Shown here: in pieces, positions 10,801 through 19,153 of the stretch
Numbering within the stretch: the first letter of the stretch is position 1
Layout: each line of letters begins with the position of its first letter
Assembly (NCBI GenBank): GCA_947074295.1
Contig: CAMTPC010000003.1
Coordinates: 1 to 64,000, forward strand
Direction of reading: 5' to 3'
Length of the DNA: 64,000 nt
From: an uncultured Bacteroides sp.
Lineage (GTDB): Bacteria; Bacteroidota; Bacteroidia; Bacteroidales; Bacteroidaceae
The notes under the pieces: generated by a model
What the model was told of the DNA's origin: nothing
Databases searched by the model: none
Seen by the model: only the letters and a program-made list of their open reading frames with translations
Position numbers and translations under genes: made by a program

Positions 10801-11050
10801 TACTTCGGATCTGTGGTATCAAGATGCGACATATATTCGCTTGAAGAATGTCGAGATGGGCTACACCTTGCGCAATCAGTCTTGGTTACCCAATTCATCA
10901 AATATTCGCTTTTATTTGAGTGGCACAAATCTGTTGACCTTTACACCGATGGATGCAAATGATCCAGAAAGTACAGGAGGTGGTTATGGATCATTTATTA
11001 AATACCCAGTTATGCGAGTGTTTAATCTAGGTGTAAAACTGAATTTTTAA
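7844..11050 (+). CDS. SusC/RagA-family TonB-dependent transporter (with N-terminal carboxypeptidase-like extension)
   Basis: IQIQGVVTDEIGEPMIGVSVFEKGT...; plug IFIRGQASLNGSSPLVLVDGVER...VLKDASATAVYGVRGANGVILVTTKRG. Confidence 0.95.
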   Translation: MKRLHGMKLRCLLTLICLIPILAFGQIQIQGVVTDEIGEPMIGVSVFEKGTSNGTITDLFGNYQITVPPKSVLVFSYVGYNAKELNVQGKTKLDINLEPSSHDLDEVVVIAYGQQKKVTITGSVSNVSSAEILKSPAASLGNAISGKLPGLSTVQYSGVPGADDPTIFIRGQASLNGSSPLVLVDGVERSFTQIDPNEVADITVLKDASATAVYGVRGANGVILVTTKRGESGKTQISASASWGLQKVTKFLDFADSYTYATVFNNARLSDGNTPRFSDEVVQHFRNQDQPLLYPNIDWIDYIMKNSALQSQYNISVNGGNNIAKYFVSVGMLDQDGLFKTFGSDKNSNFAYRRYNYRANLDLNIGKIQELSINLGGRVENKRSIGNNGGDDGEEYIFRYLMDAQPFSGAGIVDGQWIKTNPAYISSESAVSSRDGLDTFYGQGYKLSSTNVLNIDLIYKLKLDFLTKGLDFRVKGSYNSTYYHVKNRTNGKPAQFTPIINTDGTVSLQRSGDYWNLGYDESSWPNRDWYAEASMNYDRKFGDHSVAALLLYNQSKSYYPWDAANSAYISIPKGYVGLVGRVTYNYMFKYMADFNIGYNGSENFAKGNRYGFFPSMSLGWTVSQEKFWKPLSNVVSYMKLRGSIGTVGNDNCQGYRFLYLPAAWQIFNGYYNNIGDYDGYNFGTTNDIFLNVAREYSSASPDVTWETAIKQNYGVDMKFFDDKLSLNFDYFYEYRKDILINNENMIQAPTALRPSYINYGRVKNQGYEITLNYRTSIGRNFSLSISPTLSYAKNKVLEQAEIPKPDKLVMANSYMGQKLGLTEDSPVAPTWTYATGHSIGARKGYLFFEFYEQGKTEERYQAKYGQPMPTQLVNTLLNGDAVYVDLDGDGIISEEYDQMYMGYTDNPEYTFSLNIFLQYKNFDFTMLWSGATHVSRNLDGVYRQPFGQQYNSSLLQWVADNAWTPENAASARLPRITFANEKQNQATSDLWYQDATYIRLKNVEMGYTLRNQSWLPNSSNIRFYLSGTNLLTFTPMDANDPESTGGGYGSFIKYPVMRVFNLGVKLNF

Positions 11051-11060
11051 ATAGATAATC

Positions 11061-13028
11061 ATGAAAAGAGTATACTATAAAGTCACGAGTTTATTATTTG
11101 CACTGAGCACTTTCCTCTTTATGGGATGTGTGGACAATATAAGAATGTGGGACGGCTTTCTGGACAAAGCAGAAGGCGAAGATGTTAATGAAGAATTGAT
11201 TTTTTCGAAAAAGGTATATACTGAATATCTGGTATGGCAGTGCTATGAAGGCTTGTATACACCATTCAAAAGTTGCTACACACTCAACTCGGGGGTAATG
11301 GAAGGTTTATCGGATTTGATTCATTCCGAGTTAGGATGGGATGATCTGGGCCGCTTGTTCTACACAGGAAACCTTACTGCCGCCAATGCCAATCCGGGTT
11401 GGGTGCAAAGCCGCTTTGCATTCATCACGCAAGGGGGTATTCAAAATATGAATAACACGGCTAAACGCTCCATCTGGAACTGTGTGCGCGATTGCCATCT
11501 ATTGATTGCTAATATTCACCGTGTACCCGATATGACTGATGCCGAAAAGGCGCTTTATACAGCCGAGTGTAAGATCATATTGGCCGCTAAATATTTGGAT
11601 GGTATTCGTCATTTCGGTGGTTTACCTATCGTCGACCGTGCATTCAAAGGTGATGAGCAGCTAGAGGAAGGTCGCTCATCGCTTGAAAAAACGGTAAATT
11701 ATGCTTTGAGCCTTCTCGATGAAGCGATTGCCGAACCACATTTGCCATGGCACATTGCCGATGCTGATATAGCTACATGGGCAGGCCGTGTGACCAAAGG
11801 CTCCGCTGTCGGTCTTAAAGCGAAACTGTTACACTATGTTGCTAGTCCTATATTTAATAATGCAACTCCATACTGCACGGAAGAACCACAAGATGCAGTA
11901 AATGAATTGCAAGTATGGTATGGCAACTATGACAGTCAACGTTGGCAAAACGTGATAGCTGCTTGCGAACAATTCATGCAACTCAATGCTCAAAATGGGA
12001 ACTATTATCAGTTGGTGCAAGCAACGGCGCAAAACGAAGAAGCCTATCGATTGGCTTTCCGCACGGCATATCGTTCTAGAGGCGACCGTGAAAAACTAAT
12101 TGAAGTGCGCGACCGGGTATACATGACCGAATGGGATCAGGCTCCAGCCAATGTTTGGCATGCTGGTGCATGTGCGGCCACTTTGGATTGGATGGAAATG
12201 TTTCCTTGGTCAGATGGTAAGAACTTTGATGGACAACAATACTATAATCAATCTCCCGCCGAGAAGGATATTTTTGTAGACCGTGATCCTCGCTTGTATG
12301 AAACGATGGTGGTACAAAAGCAAGATTATAAATTCCAGTACTATGGCTCAGGTAATCCGGTACAAATGTGGGAAGGCGGAGATTTTAAGGTAAGTGGAGG
12401 TGACTGGGCTTGTAAACCACATGGATTTCCTACCTATAAATTTGTGCTTGACTTAGGGTCTGATGACCAAGGTGGACAAGGTATAATCGATGATGAGCCA
12501 ATGCAGGTCTCTTACTTGCGAATGGCCGAACTACACCTCATTTATGCTGAGGCTTTAGCCGAGGTGGGCCGCAATGCAGAAGCCCTGGCGCAAGTTAATA
12601 TGGTACGTCGTCGCGTAGGGTTAGGCGACTTGGAAGTGAAAAATCCTTCATTGGCATTGACATCTAATAAAGAAAATCTGATTAATGAAATTCTCCGTGA
12701 GAGGGCTTGTGAACTAGGATTTGAGTGCGAAACGCGCTTTCATGATATGAATCGCCGTCTTTTAGTGGGCGATTTCAAGAAGCAGTTACGTGGGCTCAAA
12801 GTCTATCGATTGGACGAAAATGCTAATCGTGTGGAGAAGCCCTGGGATTCGACGAAGGAGTCTTTCCCTACAAAGTTCGAATATGTGCCTTATGAAATAA
12901 CTGGCGCTAATCCACGCTTCGTATGGAAAAACCCCGAACGTTGGTCCAACAAATGGATTCTTGCACCATTGCCGCCCGATGAAATCAATAAGAACTATGG
13001 CTTAACTCAAAATCCGGGTTGGTATTAA
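11061..13028 (+). CDS. SusD/RagB-family nutrient-binding outer-membrane lipoprotein
   Basis: Lipobox FLFMGC; SusD-like C-terminus (LRMAELHLIYAEALAEVGRNAEALAQVNMVRRRVGL; ERACELGFECETRFHDMNRR). Confidence 0.9.
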   Translation: MKRVYYKVTSLLFALSTFLFMGCVDNIRMWDGFLDKAEGEDVNEELIFSKKVYTEYLVWQCYEGLYTPFKSCYTLNSGVMEGLSDLIHSELGWDDLGRLFYTGNLTAANANPGWVQSRFAFITQGGIQNMNNTAKRSIWNCVRDCHLLIANIHRVPDMTDAEKALYTAECKIILAAKYLDGIRHFGGLPIVDRAFKGDEQLEEGRSSLEKTVNYALSLLDEAIAEPHLPWHIADADIATWAGRVTKGSAVGLKAKLLHYVASPIFNNATPYCTEEPQDAVNELQVWYGNYDSQRWQNVIAACEQFMQLNAQNGNYYQLVQATAQNEEAYRLAFRTAYRSRGDREKLIEVRDRVYMTEWDQAPANVWHAGACAATLDWMEMFPWSDGKNFDGQQYYNQSPAEKDIFVDRDPRLYETMVVQKQDYKFQYYGSGNPVQMWEGGDFKVSGGDWACKPHGFPTYKFVLDLGSDDQGGQGIIDDEPMQVSYLRMAELHLIYAEALAEVGRNAEALAQVNMVRRRVGLGDLEVKNPSLALTSNKENLINEILRERACELGFECETRFHDMNRRLLVGDFKKQLRGLKVYRLDENANRVEKPWDSTKESFPTKFEYVPYEITGANPRFVWKNPERWSNKWILAPLPPDEINKNYGLTQNPGWY

Positions 13029-13055
13029 TTAAGAATCTAAATTCAAAGAATCAGT

Positions 13056-15869
13056 ATGAAGAACTATAATATCATAAAGTCTACTTTAGTGGCATTGGGT
13101 ATTGCCATTGTACCACATATCTTGGCACAAGACACATTGATTGATTACGAAACAGGAACTGTCGATCTGGGACTGGGCGTTAAGCAAAGCCAACTGCTCA
13201 CTACAGCTTCTACATATACCGTCAGTGGCGAGGAGCTGAAGAAAACGGCTGCCCTGACATTGAAAGACGCTCTCTATGGCAAGTTGTTGGGGTTGACTGC
13301 CTTAAAAAAAGGAGGATCCTCTAGCGACTACGGATATGGAGCCACTATGAATGTGCGAGGTATTCAGTCGACTAGCGAAAACGGAGTCCTCATCTTGGTA
13401 GATGGCATTGAACGTTCTATTGACTATATGACTCTTGATGAGGTGGAGTCGGTGACAGTGTTAAAAGATGCTGCAGCAGTTGCGCTGTATGGATACGAAG
13501 GCGTCAACGGTGCTTTGTTGATAAAGACAAAACGAGGCACAGCCAATCAAAACAGGGTTACTGTATCCTACGACCATAAATTCACTTTTGATCCTAAAGT
13601 TACCGAATTTGTAGATGCTTACACCTATGCGCGTGCCGTCAATCAAGCGCGTGGTTATGATGGTTTGTCTGCCATGTACAATGACTACGAATTGAATGCA
13701 TTTGCATTAGGGTTGGATCCTTATTATTATCCAAACGTAAATTGGAAAGATGAGGTATTCAAAGGTAAAGGCTCGGAAGACAAAGCTAATATATCACTGA
13801 ATGGTGGCAATGACAAGGTACAGTATTTTGCCATGCTCGACTATACGGACAGTAGAGGGCTATTAAAAGGGACCGATCAAGAAAAGTATTCGTCACAACT
13901 CAAATTATCAAAAGCCAATATCCGTGCCAATCTGGACGTACAACTAACCAACTCGACAAGTATGCAAGTGAATGCCTCGGGTATTTTTGTTGAAACCAAT
14001 CGCCCAGCAGGAGCTACCGCAAACGATCTCGCATGGATGCTGTACAACACACCTGCATCTGCATTCCCGATCCTCAATGATCCAACAAGTGAATTGGCTG
14101 CAATCTGGGGTGGAAACACAGCCTATGGTGTGAACAATCCAGTGGCAAAGATTCAAGCATCTGGTTTTCAGAAAAGTCATTCTCGTGAATTTCAAGGAGA
14201 TGTTACACTGAAACAGAAATTCGATTTCTGGGTGGAAGGGTTGGAGCTGTCGGCACGTTTTGGCTATACCAACTTTGTAGAGATATATGAACAGAACTCT
14301 CTGGGTTATATGTATGGCTATCAGCGTTATGCTTTTGATAGTAATGGCATACCGATGAGTGTGACCAACTATACGGCTGGCGACAAAACCAATAATCTCA
14401 GCTACAGCTATTGGAACAATCAACATGTACGCTCATCTTATCTATCGTTGAGCGCCAATTATCAGACCACATTTACGGGCAATGATAACTTTATTGCATC
14501 TATGATTTGGCATCAAAAGCACCGTTCTTCTGATGGTCGCTACCAGACAATCAATCGGATGAACTATATCGCTTATTTGCATTATGATGTAAACCAGAAG
14601 TTCACTACCGATTTAGTATTGACGCTCAATGGTTCTAATCGTTCGTATCCACATAAATGGTCTTTTGCTCCTACATTATCGGTAGGCTATATCTTTAAGA
14701 ATAATGCAGAAGCAGCGGGTATTAACATGGCCAAATTGCGTGCTTCAGGCGGGATGCAGCACACTGATTATGTACCCATCAATGGTATATGGCTTGAAAA
14801 TTATAATGGCGGAGGTGGTGATTACTTCTTTGGAGCAGGTACAGGATCACAACAGTGGGGAACTTTTATCGGCTATATGCCCACATCCAACTTCAAGTTA
14901 GAGACTGCCTATAAAGCAAATGTCGGTATTGATATGAGATTATTCAGAAGTTTAGATCTCAATGTTGATGGTTACTATCAGCTTCGAGATAATATATTGC
15001 TTTCGGGCGATGGACTCAACTCGATGGTAGTGGGTATACCTTCATCCTATATCAATTGGGGAAAAGTAGCTAGCTACGGCGTAGAAGCAGGAGTGAACTG
15101 GGTGAAAAATGTAGCATCAAACTCTTCCATAAATATTGGCGCAAACGTTACTTGGGGCCGGAACAAGATTTTGCGTACAATAGAAAATGTGGCCTATGAC
15201 TACCTGTCAGCTGTTGGTGGTCGTGTCAATCAGGCATGGGGCTTGCAAACCAATGGTTTCTTCGGGAGCATAGCAGATGTAAATTCATCGTTGCCACAAG
15301 AGTTTGATATTTGCAAACCAGGTGATATTAAGTATGTAGACTATAATAAAGATGGAAGCATCAATGAGAATGACCGTATAAAAATGGGTTATGACACGGC
15401 TTTCCCTGAGTTAAACTTCTCTCTCAATCTTGGTTTCCGTATCAAAGGGTTTGGTATAAATGCACAGCTACAAGGTGCGGCACACTATACACAATACTGT
15501 GGAGTGACAGGTGTATACACCCCACTGATTGATGGTGCTAATCTCTCGAAACACTATTATGAGAACTCATGGGGAGTAAGTGAGAATCCTACTTATCCAC
15601 GCCTTACTACCAAAGCCAATAATAACAACTACCGTGAAAACGATTTGTGGTATAAGGATATAAACTTCCTGAAACTACGTAGCTGCGAGGCTTACTACTT
15701 CTTCCCCGAATCGGTTATCTCAAAGATAAAACTCTCTCAGCTCAAATTGTTCGTAAAAGGCGAAAATCTCTTTACACTGAGCAATATGAAAGAGATGGAT
15801 CCGGAGAATATCGGCACGGTTTATCCTACTTTGAAAGGTGTCGCACTAGGCCTTTCATTCATGTTCTAA
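13056..15869 (+). CDS. SusC/RagA-family TonB-dependent transporter lacking the N-terminal carboxypeptidase-like extension
   Basis: The signal peptide is followed almost directly by the plug: TYTVSGEELKKTAALTLKDALYGKLLGL...VLKDAAAVALYGYEGVNGALLIKTKRG. Confidence 0.9.
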   Translation: MKNYNIIKSTLVALGIAIVPHILAQDTLIDYETGTVDLGLGVKQSQLLTTASTYTVSGEELKKTAALTLKDALYGKLLGLTALKKGGSSSDYGYGATMNVRGIQSTSENGVLILVDGIERSIDYMTLDEVESVTVLKDAAAVALYGYEGVNGALLIKTKRGTANQNRVTVSYDHKFTFDPKVTEFVDAYTYARAVNQARGYDGLSAMYNDYELNAFALGLDPYYYPNVNWKDEVFKGKGSEDKANISLNGGNDKVQYFAMLDYTDSRGLLKGTDQEKYSSQLKLSKANIRANLDVQLTNSTSMQVNASGIFVETNRPAGATANDLAWMLYNTPASAFPILNDPTSELAAIWGGNTAYGVNNPVAKIQASGFQKSHSREFQGDVTLKQKFDFWVEGLELSARFGYTNFVEIYEQNSLGYMYGYQRYAFDSNGIPMSVTNYTAGDKTNNLSYSYWNNQHVRSSYLSLSANYQTTFTGNDNFIASMIWHQKHRSSDGRYQTINRMNYIAYLHYDVNQKFTTDLVLTLNGSNRSYPHKWSFAPTLSVGYIFKNNAEAAGINMAKLRASGGMQHTDYVPINGIWLENYNGGGGDYFFGAGTGSQQWGTFIGYMPTSNFKLETAYKANVGIDMRLFRSLDLNVDGYYQLRDNILLSGDGLNSMVVGIPSSYINWGKVASYGVEAGVNWVKNVASNSSINIGANVTWGRNKILRTIENVAYDYLSAVGGRVNQAWGLQTNGFFGSIADVNSSLPQEFDICKPGDIKYVDYNKDGSINENDRIKMGYDTAFPELNFSLNLGFRIKGFGINAQLQGAAHYTQYCGVTGVYTPLIDGANLSKHYYENSWGVSENPTYPRLTTKANNNNYRENDLWYKDINFLKLRSCEAYYFFPESVISKIKLSQLKLFVKGENLFTLSNMKEMDPENIGTVYPTLKGVALGLSFMF

Positions 15870-15889
15870 CTTTTACTTAACTGACAGAT

Positions 15890-17590
15890 ATGAGACTATT
15901 AAATAAGATACTTACAGGTATGGCTGTGCTGGTGTTAGCGGCAAGTTGTGTCGATCTAAACTATACAGAAGTAACTACTAATGATGAGGATTGGATCTAT
16001 AAAAGTCCTCTTTATGGTATCCAGCAGTTGGTGACTAGCGTCTATGCGCGCCTTCCCAATGGCTTCGACAAAAACTATGAAGGTGGAAGTGGATCTACTT
16101 TAGCTGCAGCTACTGATGAGGCTGATTGCGCCATCTCAACTTCTAGTGTTCACCGGTTTTATAATGGAGGGTGGAGCCCCAATAATCCCTTCTATTTTAC
16201 TTGGGAGAATTCATACAAAGCGATAGCCGAAGCCAATACATTTTTGGAGAAACTCGATCAAATAGACCTTTCGGCCTATCAGCACAATAGTGACTATGAG
16301 GCGATGAAGACCAAATTTGAACTCTTCGAATACGAAGTACGTTTCTTGCGAGCTTACTTTTACTTCGAACTGGCGCGCACGTACGGGGATATACCATTTG
16401 CTTTGCGCTCATTAACCAATACGGAGGCCAACAACATCGTGCAGACACCTGCCATTGCCGTGTTCGATTGGGTTGCGAACGAGATGGACTTGATTGCTGG
16501 ATACCTTCCTATCACTCATACTACAGAGCTAAGTAAGGAGATCGGACGTGCTACTCGACCTATGTGTTTGGCATTGAAAGCTCGCACGCTTCTCTATAAA
16601 GCATCACCACTATTTAATACGCTCAATCGTAAAGAGTGGTGGTTGGACGCAGCCCGCGCCAATTATGAAGTCATTCGCCGCTCTGCTGCATGGGGAATTA
16701 AACTTGATGAGTACAACAAAATATGGGGAGCTAGTAATGGGGATGGTGTAGAAGTGATTTTTGCTTCCAAACAAGGTTCGCTCAATAGCTGGGAGACCTA
16801 TAATTATCCAGTGGGTGTAGAGAACGGTAATTCAGGAATGTGCCCTACACAAAGTCTGGTTGATGCGTACGAATATCAAGACGATTCACGCTCGTTTGGA
16901 GAGCGCTTCCCGAATAGCACTATCAATTTAATGACAGAGAGGCCTTATGATGGTATTGATCCACGATTCAATATGACCGTAGTGCGGAATGGTGATATGT
17001 GGCCCAATTACAATACACGTCCCATAGAGACGTTTGAAGGAGGTGTCAATGCTCAGCCTTTATTGAACGCAACACAAACAGGTTATTACCTGAAAAAGTA
17101 CTGTGATGCAAACGTCAATATCTCTACTAACAATGCTACCACCACTCCACATGCTTGGATCATGATGCGTCTAGGCGAGTTTTATCTCAATTATGCCGAA
17201 GCGATGTATCGCTATTATGGAGATGCCGAAACAACAGGCGAATTTGAATTGAGCGCCAATGCTGCGATAAATGCGCTAAGAGATCGCGATGATGTACAAA
17301 TGCCCCATTGGACAGGAACATCGGCTGACTGGGAGGCGCGTTATAAACGCGAACGAATGGTGGAACTAGCTTTTGAAAATCATCGCTTCTGGGACATACG
17401 TCGTTGGAGGGCTGGTGAAGAAGCATCTAGTGTCGGCTATGCCAAACTCACCAAAGAGTTCAATGGCACTGTAACGCTTACGCGCTACGATGCTCAACGC
17501 AGGTGGGACGATAAGTTCTATTTCTTCCCTATTCCTTTCAGCGAGTTAAACAAGAATCCTAACCTGCGCCAAAATGCGGGATGGAATTGA
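15890..17590 (+). CDS. SusD/RagB-family nutrient-binding outer-membrane lipoprotein
   Basis: Lipobox LAASC; EYEVRFLRAYFYFELARTYGDIPF; ERMVELAFENHRFWDIRRW. Confidence 0.95.
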   Translation: MRLLNKILTGMAVLVLAASCVDLNYTEVTTNDEDWIYKSPLYGIQQLVTSVYARLPNGFDKNYEGGSGSTLAAATDEADCAISTSSVHRFYNGGWSPNNPFYFTWENSYKAIAEANTFLEKLDQIDLSAYQHNSDYEAMKTKFELFEYEVRFLRAYFYFELARTYGDIPFALRSLTNTEANNIVQTPAIAVFDWVANEMDLIAGYLPITHTTELSKEIGRATRPMCLALKARTLLYKASPLFNTLNRKEWWLDAARANYEVIRRSAAWGIKLDEYNKIWGASNGDGVEVIFASKQGSLNSWETYNYPVGVENGNSGMCPTQSLVDAYEYQDDSRSFGERFPNSTINLMTERPYDGIDPRFNMTVVRNGDMWPNYNTRPIETFEGGVNAQPLLNATQTGYYLKKYCDANVNISTNNATTTPHAWIMMRLGEFYLNYAEAMYRYYGDAETTGEFELSANAAINALRDRDDVQMPHWTGTSADWEARYKRERMVELAFENHRFWDIRRWRAGEEASSVGYAKLTKEFNGTVTLTRYDAQRRWDDKFYFFPIPFSELNKNPNLRQNAGWN

Positions 17591-17608
17591 TCCTAAAATC
17601 TGATAGAA

Positions 17609-19120
17609 ATGAAACTAATCTATAAATCACTGCTGTTTACAGCTTTCAGTGCATCGCTGTTATTTAGTTTTTCTTCGTGCAAAGGTGAGCAAGAAGAAAT
17701 GAATGCCACTACATCTATTGCTGCTATTTACCCCACTGTGGTGATGGAAGGCACAACGCTTCAAGTCACCGGATCGGGACTTGACAAAACGCTTCGCGTA
17801 ATCTTTCCGGGAGAGAAAGCTGCTGAATATGTAGAGTCAAAAGGGGAGCAATTGTTATTGGTGAAAGTCCCTGCTGACATAAGCTCGGAAGAGGCTCCAT
17901 TGGTCATTATCACACCAACAGGCGAAGTGGTGAGTCGACAAACGTTACGCAAGGCAGCCCCACGAATCAACTATTTTATTCCTGCCCAAGAAGTGGCAAC
18001 CTATAATGAACTTTCAATCGTTGGCTATGACTTTCTTTTAGCCGAAGCGGTTCGTCTTGATAATGGTGAGAAGCAAATGCTTATCGAAGCGATGGATTTC
18101 CAACGCAAATCGAATACCGAAATAAAGATTAAGCTTCCAGCCGATGCACCTATAGGCAATACGGTAACCATATCAGCACTCTTTGCCCATCAAGTAGAGG
18201 TTGAGCTTGGTGTCATGTCTATCATTAAGGGCGAAGGTGGTGGTCACTGGGTAGAGTCAGAACAAGTCATATATAACGGTGAGCCCAAGAATATTGGTTC
18301 ATGGGACAATCTGATGATTGCTAAGGAAAGTTTTGCTAAGGCAAAAGTGGATGATGTTATTCGAGTATATATAGATGAAGCAGGTGACTCACCACAAGGT
18401 GCACTAAAATCGCCTACAGGCAACTGGGATGGTTTGACAGACGAGCTGGGCTGCTTCGACATCACTCCAAGTGATATCGCTGCTGGTTATTATGATTGTG
18501 CAATAGCAAATCAAGAAGTGGTAGATAAACTGCTGAATCATGGCCTAGTCATTAGTGGGCAGAATTATACTGTAGTAAAAGTCTCTCTGTTTACATCAGT
18601 TTGGATTGAAGATAATACGGATGGTGACTCTACTGACCCTATTACAGAGCATACTATTATTTTGAACGATTTTGAGCAGATAGGCGACCATAACAGTAGC
18701 TGGGATCATAGCTGGACCGATTCTGAAGCGACTGAATTTATTGTTGATGAAAAGGGTAATACCTATATGTATATAGCAAAAGATCTCTCGGGTGATAGCT
18801 GGGTGATTAACTGTAATCACGTAGATAGGGGGGAAGTGAAGAATGTTGAGAACTACGAAATAAAACTTGATATAAAGATTGACGAAGGCGCTACTGGCCT
18901 CTCTTCGGCTACTATGCAGTTTGTAATTGCCGACAACTGGTGTTGGGTAGGTGAAAACTTCTTCCCCGAAACCACAGGAGGTAAATGGATTACTATTCGT
19001 TTCGATGCAGCCAATTGGTTGTCGGGCGACCTCACAATAGGTAATATCACATGTGGCTTGTTTGGTAAAGGCATTCCAGCAGGCATTAGTATAGATAACT
19101 TTAGACTTGATCCCAAATAA
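17609..19120 (+). CDS. Putative surface glycan-binding lipoprotein (IPT/TIG-like N-terminus)
   Basis: Lipoprotein signal FSFSSC; IPT/TIG-like repeats (IAAIYPTVVMEGTTLQVTGSGLD); position directly after SusD. Confidence 0.75.
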   Translation: MKLIYKSLLFTAFSASLLFSFSSCKGEQEEMNATTSIAAIYPTVVMEGTTLQVTGSGLDKTLRVIFPGEKAAEYVESKGEQLLLVKVPADISSEEAPLVIITPTGEVVSRQTLRKAAPRINYFIPAQEVATYNELSIVGYDFLLAEAVRLDNGEKQMLIEAMDFQRKSNTEIKIKLPADAPIGNTVTISALFAHQVEVELGVMSIIKGEGGGHWVESEQVIYNGEPKNIGSWDNLMIAKESFAKAKVDDVIRVYIDEAGDSPQGALKSPTGNWDGLTDELGCFDITPSDIAAGYYDCAIANQEVVDKLLNHGLVISGQNYTVVKVSLFTSVWIEDNTDGDSTDPITEHTIILNDFEQIGDHNSSWDHSWTDSEATEFIVDEKGNTYMYIAKDLSGDSWVINCNHVDRGEVKNVENYEIKLDIKIDEGATGLSSATMQFVIADNWCWVGENFFPETTGGKWITIRFDAANWLSGDLTIGNITCGLFGKGIPAGISIDNFRLDPK

Positions 19121-19153
19121 TCTAATTATAATTTTTATTCACACTAACAATTA

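Noticed and set aside
13944-14426. 160-aa minus-strand ORF antisense to the second susC
   Set aside because: Shadow ORF inside a clear SusC homologue; no motif.
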